A stretch of DNA of 64,000 nucleotides from Symbiodinium kawagutii (lineage: Eukaryota; Sar; Dinophyceae; Suessiales; Symbiodiniaceae), in contig VSDK01022113.1 of the NCBI GenBank assembly GCA_009767595.1, forward strand, positions 354,782 to 418,781, given 5' to 3'. Both the position numbers and the translations under genes were made by a program. Every line of letters starts with the position of its first letter. Within the stretch, counting starts at the first letter, position 1. The notes below the pieces were generated by a model that was not told where the DNA came from, did not search any database, and was given only the letters and a program-made list of their open reading frames with translations. Below are positions 60,018-64,000 of the stretch, piece after piece.

Positions 60018-62132
60018 TTACTTGAGCTTGAGGGTGCATAAGACAGCCGCGTGAAACGAGCCTATCACATTGGCATGCATTGCCTCGGAAAATGCATTGA
60101 CAATGGCTCCAGGATTGATGCAACTGACAGCCGACATGTGTAGGATTGTGGGATTGTGTGACATGGCAAAGGTATACCATATCAGGCCGTGCAATGCCAG
60201 TGACCAGTGACAATAAGCATTTTTTTCAACCACATGGTACAATGGTACATGGCACATATCAGTATCATTCTTACATAAATCCGAACCATATCAAACATCC
60301 AGGTCCAACATGTCAAATACAAAGGACAGACTCAGACAGACCAGGCACATTTCCAGCCAGCTTCTTCTTGATTGTGCTGGGCGGGTCGAAGCTGTACCAG
60401 GGAAACGGGTCGTCCGCAATGGCATGCTCGGCGAACTGGCAGATTCCCATACTGTGAAGATGCTCCTTGGATTCGATGGATCAATTTCTTGCTGGTCAAC
60501 ATTACTGAGTAAGAACGGCAAAAGGCTAAAGTTTCGTTTTAGATTGGGATTGTGATTGGAACCACGAATTGAGTTGGATGCTTTTTTACCCGATTGGTTT
60601 TCTTCAAAGACCAAGTATCAATGTCGAGCATCCAACGCTCTTCACGTGGATCAAATACATGAGGCCTTGACGTAACAAGGCAGGCAGCCATGAAGCACAA
60701 ACTGGTCGACGGAAAGGATTCTGCTGTAAGTTGGCCACAACGGAAAGCGAGGCTCCACCTGAGGATCAATAAGAAAACACAAACAGTATGACAATCTAGA
60801 CTGACATCATGTATCATCAACGCAATGGCATTGGTATTTCAGTGTGTGGCTAGAGTTTCCAATTCAAACACAGGCACATCGTTTCGCTTTTTGTTGGAGT
60901 TTGATCACCTTCCTGGATCTCTTGTAGCCATCGAGCCAAAGCTTCTTAGCTCCTTGGCAGTTTTCTGATCTCCCGTGACCCGTGATCCACCCTCCCTTGC
61001 CACTTTCGAAAAACAAAAGTCAGGCTGCTGACAGAAACACTGCAAGAATCGATAATGTGATGTGATGCTGATGTTACAATGTTGTTGTTGTTGTTGATGA
61101 TGATGTTGTTGTTGATGCTTGTTGAATCAAAACCTCATTTTGAAATAGTTCCAGTTCAAGCCAGAGTTCCACCCAGCAAGTCATGAAATCGGCTGTCCAA
61201 GGCCCTACACAACCTGTGACCGGCTGCATGGCGTGCTGCGTCGATCATTTCCTGCAAAGTCAGTGGCTCGGGGGAAACGATCTTGGAGTTCAATACCACA
61301 ATTCAAACCTGTGAAAACATCAAAGCAAACCATTGTGGGGGTCCTGCGGGGCACAAAAGAGTTCTTCAACACTCATGGTTGGCTCACGCATGATTTCCAG
61401 CATTGCTTGAAGGCCAGGTGTGTCCAGGAAGCAAGTATCTTTGCGAGTCAAGCATGTATATTTCCTGGGGCGATGCTCTGGCCATCCGTAGTGGTGAGGA
61501 GAAAGCAGCATGGGAGCTTCAGTAACCTCAATCGGGCAGCAAGATTGGATTGCGTCTCTGTGTCTCGGTTTATGATGTGTCACTGCTCCTTGTGAATGTC
61601 ATGTGTTTTGACAGCAAGTGACTGGATCGACCACCGAATGGATGTCGTAGATGTCCCCCAAATGCAACTCGAATAGCTCCACCAGGAATTTAGGAGCACA
61701 CTCGTGCGTGAGCCAATCCTGCGCATAAGGGTAATGACTTGTAGGTGGGTGGGTACTGGGTAATGGGTATCAAATAATTCCAATTACCAAAGTAGGATTC
61801 AGAAACCACTCCCCCAATTTGACAAATAGTTTGAATATGTTATGTCATATTATCATATTGTATGGTTGTTTACAGTGCACAGTGCAGAGTCCTCCTTGCA
61901 CAGACGTCTTTCCGCCATCCAGATTGCAAGAGGCAATCCGCTTGTTCCAAGTAGACCGCGACCTGCTCCTTGTTTGCAAGAACGCCACGGGTCCCAAAGT
62001 AACACATCTAGATAAAATGTATGGATGTGTGAATCTTGGAACTGCATGTATGACATGTTTGCAGCTTGTACTGCTAAGCCAACCTATTGGAATCCAAGCG
62101 ACCTATTGCAGAAAAGTCGATGCAGGTGGAAC
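60018..62132 (-). CDS. C5-cytosine DNA methyltransferase (catalytic region), eight exons found
   Basis: Minus-strand exons: 62132-62103 (30 nt), 61962-61892, 61718-61623, 61526-61344, 61251-61214, 60758-60590, 60465-60349, 60083-60018 (TAA). All eight have AG|G acceptors, donors are GT except two GA, and phase is kept throughout, giving about 256 residues. Motifs in the order of the family: motif IV STCIDFSAIG with the putative catalytic Cys; LPLAIWMAERRLCKEDWLTH; motif VI as HEC rather than ENV; motif VIII HHYGWPEHRPRKYTCLTRKD; a target-recognition-like part; LHSMGIC; then KLAGNAMHANVIGSFHAAVL (motifs IX-X). It would methylate cytosine in DNA. The S-adenosylmethionine motifs I-III and the start must lie upstream of 62132 and were not found. 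Two of its introns are under 75 bases. An unbroken + frame over 61819-62370 is a shadow. Confidence 0.88.
61078..61125. repeat. GTT/GAT microsatellite
   Basis: A run of GTTGTTGTTGTTGATGATGAT and similar triplets inside an intron of the methyltransferase gene. Confidence 0.9.
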
Positions 62133-62616
62133 CTGCAGTTCCGTTTCGAAGTGTCTTCTTTCTAGAAGGGCAGGCTTGCGAGGCCAGGTAGTAGCCGAAT
62201 GGTGTCAAACACTCCTAGCGAGTTTGGAAACCACCATGCCACAAGGAACAGGTCGAGTGGAAGACAGAAAATCGATCAACTGTTGGGATCTACATACCGC
62301 ATTCAAACCTGCATGCCATGGTACTCCAGTCTCAAGTCAAGTTATAGATAAGATTTGTTCAATGCGCTGAATGCAATCACCAATCAGGACTGGAGCAGCA
62401 CAAGTGGACTATCTGCTGGTTTTCTCTGCCGGATTAAGCTCTGGTGGCTTGTCTGGTACCTATGAATGGTCCTCTGTCCACGGACCTAGCAGCACATCCA
62501 TGGAAACGTACGCAAGATCAGCTAGTTCGTAAAATGAGACAGCTGACAAATCACAAACATATCAGAATGTTTTGGCAACATTGGCTCAAAGATCCTTTGG
62601 GCCATCAATCTGACAT

Positions 62617-63444
62617 TCAAGAAGAAATTGTGCCACTGCTACTGCTACTGGAAGATGCACCTTCCATTGGATCATCTAAGGTGCCAATGGTTTTGACGGT
62701 GGTATTTTCACTGGCAACATCAGAGGTGCCAGTGGAAGAGACTGAAGGGAATTGAGAGAAGAAGTCGGCAATCGCACCTGGACGGGCTGGATGAAATTCA
62801 ATCTCAACCTCCGTAGTGGTGGCCCACGTGGGCACATGTTTCATTGGATCGTCCGCTTTGACAGTGACATCACATTCATCATCTTGCATCCGGGTTGACT
62901 CTGACTCTGAACCTGAAGTCCCGCAAGCATCATCCTCACCTTCAGAATCATCGTTGTCATCATTGTCATCATCACGACAGCTGCCACCACCACCAGCAGC
63001 ACGAAATGGATGGGCTTTGGCTGTGACGGCTTTGAATTGTGGCACCAGGCGCAAGAGCTCATTGCAATGATGCCCATCGCCCAATCTCATGTCGATGACC
63101 ATGGTAGCTACTTGGCGGCAAAGCCGGTCGACCAAGTGTTGGAAACCACTTCTCACATAAGCCAGAAATGACGTCTGGTGCCTGCGAATCAGCGAATATG
63201 CCAATGAGGTTTCATCGAATGGAAGGGCTCCTTGTGGCTGACGAGCAGGACTGGATGTCAAGTTGCTGGCCCAAGTGTAGCCTCCCCCAAAGTCCATGTG
63301 CAGCTGCAATGTCGAATGGTTCAGCGAACGGTTTACGGCACATGCCATGACCGTCAGCATTTGTAGGAAGCGGTGCTGAACATTGTCAACGTAGTCGCTC
63401 ACAATTGGACATGTGAAGCTGGCAGAAGCCGTGCTACTCGACAT
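62617..63444 (-). CDS. Unknown protein, or N-terminal exon of the methyltransferase gene
   Basis: A minus-strand frame with ATG at 63444 (another at 63477) and stop at 62617, about 275 codons. It begins MSSSTASASFTCPIVSDYVD. A middle part looks folded: MLTVMACAVNRSLNHSTLQL, TSFLAYVRSGFQHLVDRLCR, NELLRLVPQFKAVTAKAHPF. An acidic low-complexity part follows (DDDNDDNDDSEGEDD) and then a Ser/Thr-rich tail. It lies immediately upstream of the methyltransferase exons on the same strand. It could be spliced to them before its stop, but no methyltransferase motif I (glycine-rich AdoMet loop) is evident in it. Confidence 0.5.
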   Translation of the reverse strand: MSSSTASASFTCPIVSDYVDNVQHRFLQMLTVMACAVNRSLNHSTLQLHMDFGGGYTWASNLTSSPARQPQGALPFDETSLAYSLIRRHQTSFLAYVRSGFQHLVDRLCRQVATMVIDMRLGDGHHCNELLRLVPQFKAVTAKAHPFRAAGGGGSCRDDDNDDNDDSEGEDDACGTSGSESESTRMQDDECDVTVKADDPMKHVPTWATTTEVEIEFHPARPGAIADFFSQFPSVSSTGTSDVASENTTVKTIGTLDDPMEGASSSSSSSGTISS

Positions 63445-63591
63445 GGTCGATGGGCGCTGGGAGTAGGGAGCAGGCACAATTTGAGTAAAACACTACGGAT
63501 CATGACTCGGCTAGACGACAAGAGGATGGCAAGCGGCAAGCGGCCACAACTTGAATGTTTTGTGAAACTTATTAGTTGAAGTGAAAAATGC

Positions 63592-63827
63592 CCCACAAGT
63601 CTCCCAGACCACCCTTCTGTAAACGATCGGATAGTCCTTGGGTTTCTTCGCAGCTCCACAAGCATAGCATGGAGCCAGTGTTTTGAACACATCTGGTTCG
63701 GTCAGCAAATCCATGTACTTGGCAAAGAGTTCGGAACCAGCATCATCCCCAACCTTCTCTGTGTTCTTTTGAATATCCTCTTCTGGTGGCAGAGATTCGT
63801 CCTCTTCTTCCGAGCCAATCAACGCTC
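63592..63827 (-). CDS. Exon of an unknown Cys-containing protein
   Basis: Minus strand, after AG|G at 63827: GALIGSEEEDESLPPEEDI, then LFAKYMDLLTEPDVFKTLAP and CYACGAAKKPKDYPIVYRR, with a possible GC donor at 63592 after WETCG; without that donor the frame continues to a stop at 63511. CYACG followed by WETCG could be half of a zinc site. Its 5' part lies at or beyond the window edge. No family assigned. Confidence 0.5.
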
Positions 63828-64000
63828 CTAGGACAAGCATCAAGGTCCAAATGAAGAGGGAGACTTGGCAATGTTTGCTGATCTGCGTTTTTATATAAAT
63901 TACGGATTCAGAATTCAGAACAGATTCAATATGTATTTGCATCGTACAAAGCCGGTCGAAGAACAAATATCAATGACACTGATCACTGATAGCTAATTCT

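Noticed and set aside
61819..62370. 183-codon + frame
   Set aside because: It lies opposite methyltransferase exons that are supported by motif order, splice sites and phase.

Overview
The window looks like nuclear DNA of a dinoflagellate, most likely a coral-symbiont type (Symbiodiniaceae). I infer this from gene structure. Recognisable eukaryotic proteins are cut into many very short exons. Almost every intron I could place ends AG with a G as the first exon base, and many introns start with GC or GA instead of GT. In rpl10a, 7 of 12 donors read best as GC and all 12 acceptors are AG|G. Genes run in long one-strand blocks, tandem gene and exon copies are present, and there is a long degenerate CCCTAAA-like tract.

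Plus-strand block, 1 to about 48 kb, all recognised genes on +: a tandem array of a small proline-rich gene (1.8-4.7 kb); a JmjC-domain oxygenase with an in-frame TAG (about 5.7-11.75 kb); an exon-like ORF at 12.5 kb; a triplicated 60-63 nt exon (14.8-16.5 kb); a complete 13-exon ribosomal protein L10a gene (18.6-24.7 kb); an NAD-dependent sugar-epimerase-like SDR (25.8-29.4 kb); two multi-exon genes I do not recognise (31.0-33.8 and 36.5-38.7 kb); a plastid-type SufC Fe-S assembly ATPase that seems to lack its signature and Walker B region (40.3-43.4 kb); and a fusion of a neutral-sphingomyelinase-like phosphodiesterase with a degenerate acyl-CoA-synthetase-like domain (43.6-48.0 kb, interrupted by a 175-base N gap). 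Copies of a short terminal-inverted-repeat element (MITE-like) are scattered through introns and spacers.

Boundary, 48-52.2 kb: no gene I can support. It holds ATCA-type and GGAA microsatellites and about 1.45 kb of degenerate telomere-like repeat. It lies where the two strand blocks converge.

Minus-strand block, 52.2-64 kb, all genes on -: a lysine/acid-rich low-complexity protein with an RGG-like tail; three multi-exon genes of unknown function; a C5-cytosine DNA methyltransferase whose motifs IV, VI, VIII and X I could rebuild over eight exons; and two further upstream reading frames. The make-up suggests a gene cluster peculiar to dinoflagellates, possibly of mobile origin, but that is inference.

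No functional pathway clearly joins neighbouring genes. Intron-rich genes were assembled by hand from splice signals, reading phase and remembered family motifs, so 5' ends are often missing and single boundaries may be off by a few bases.
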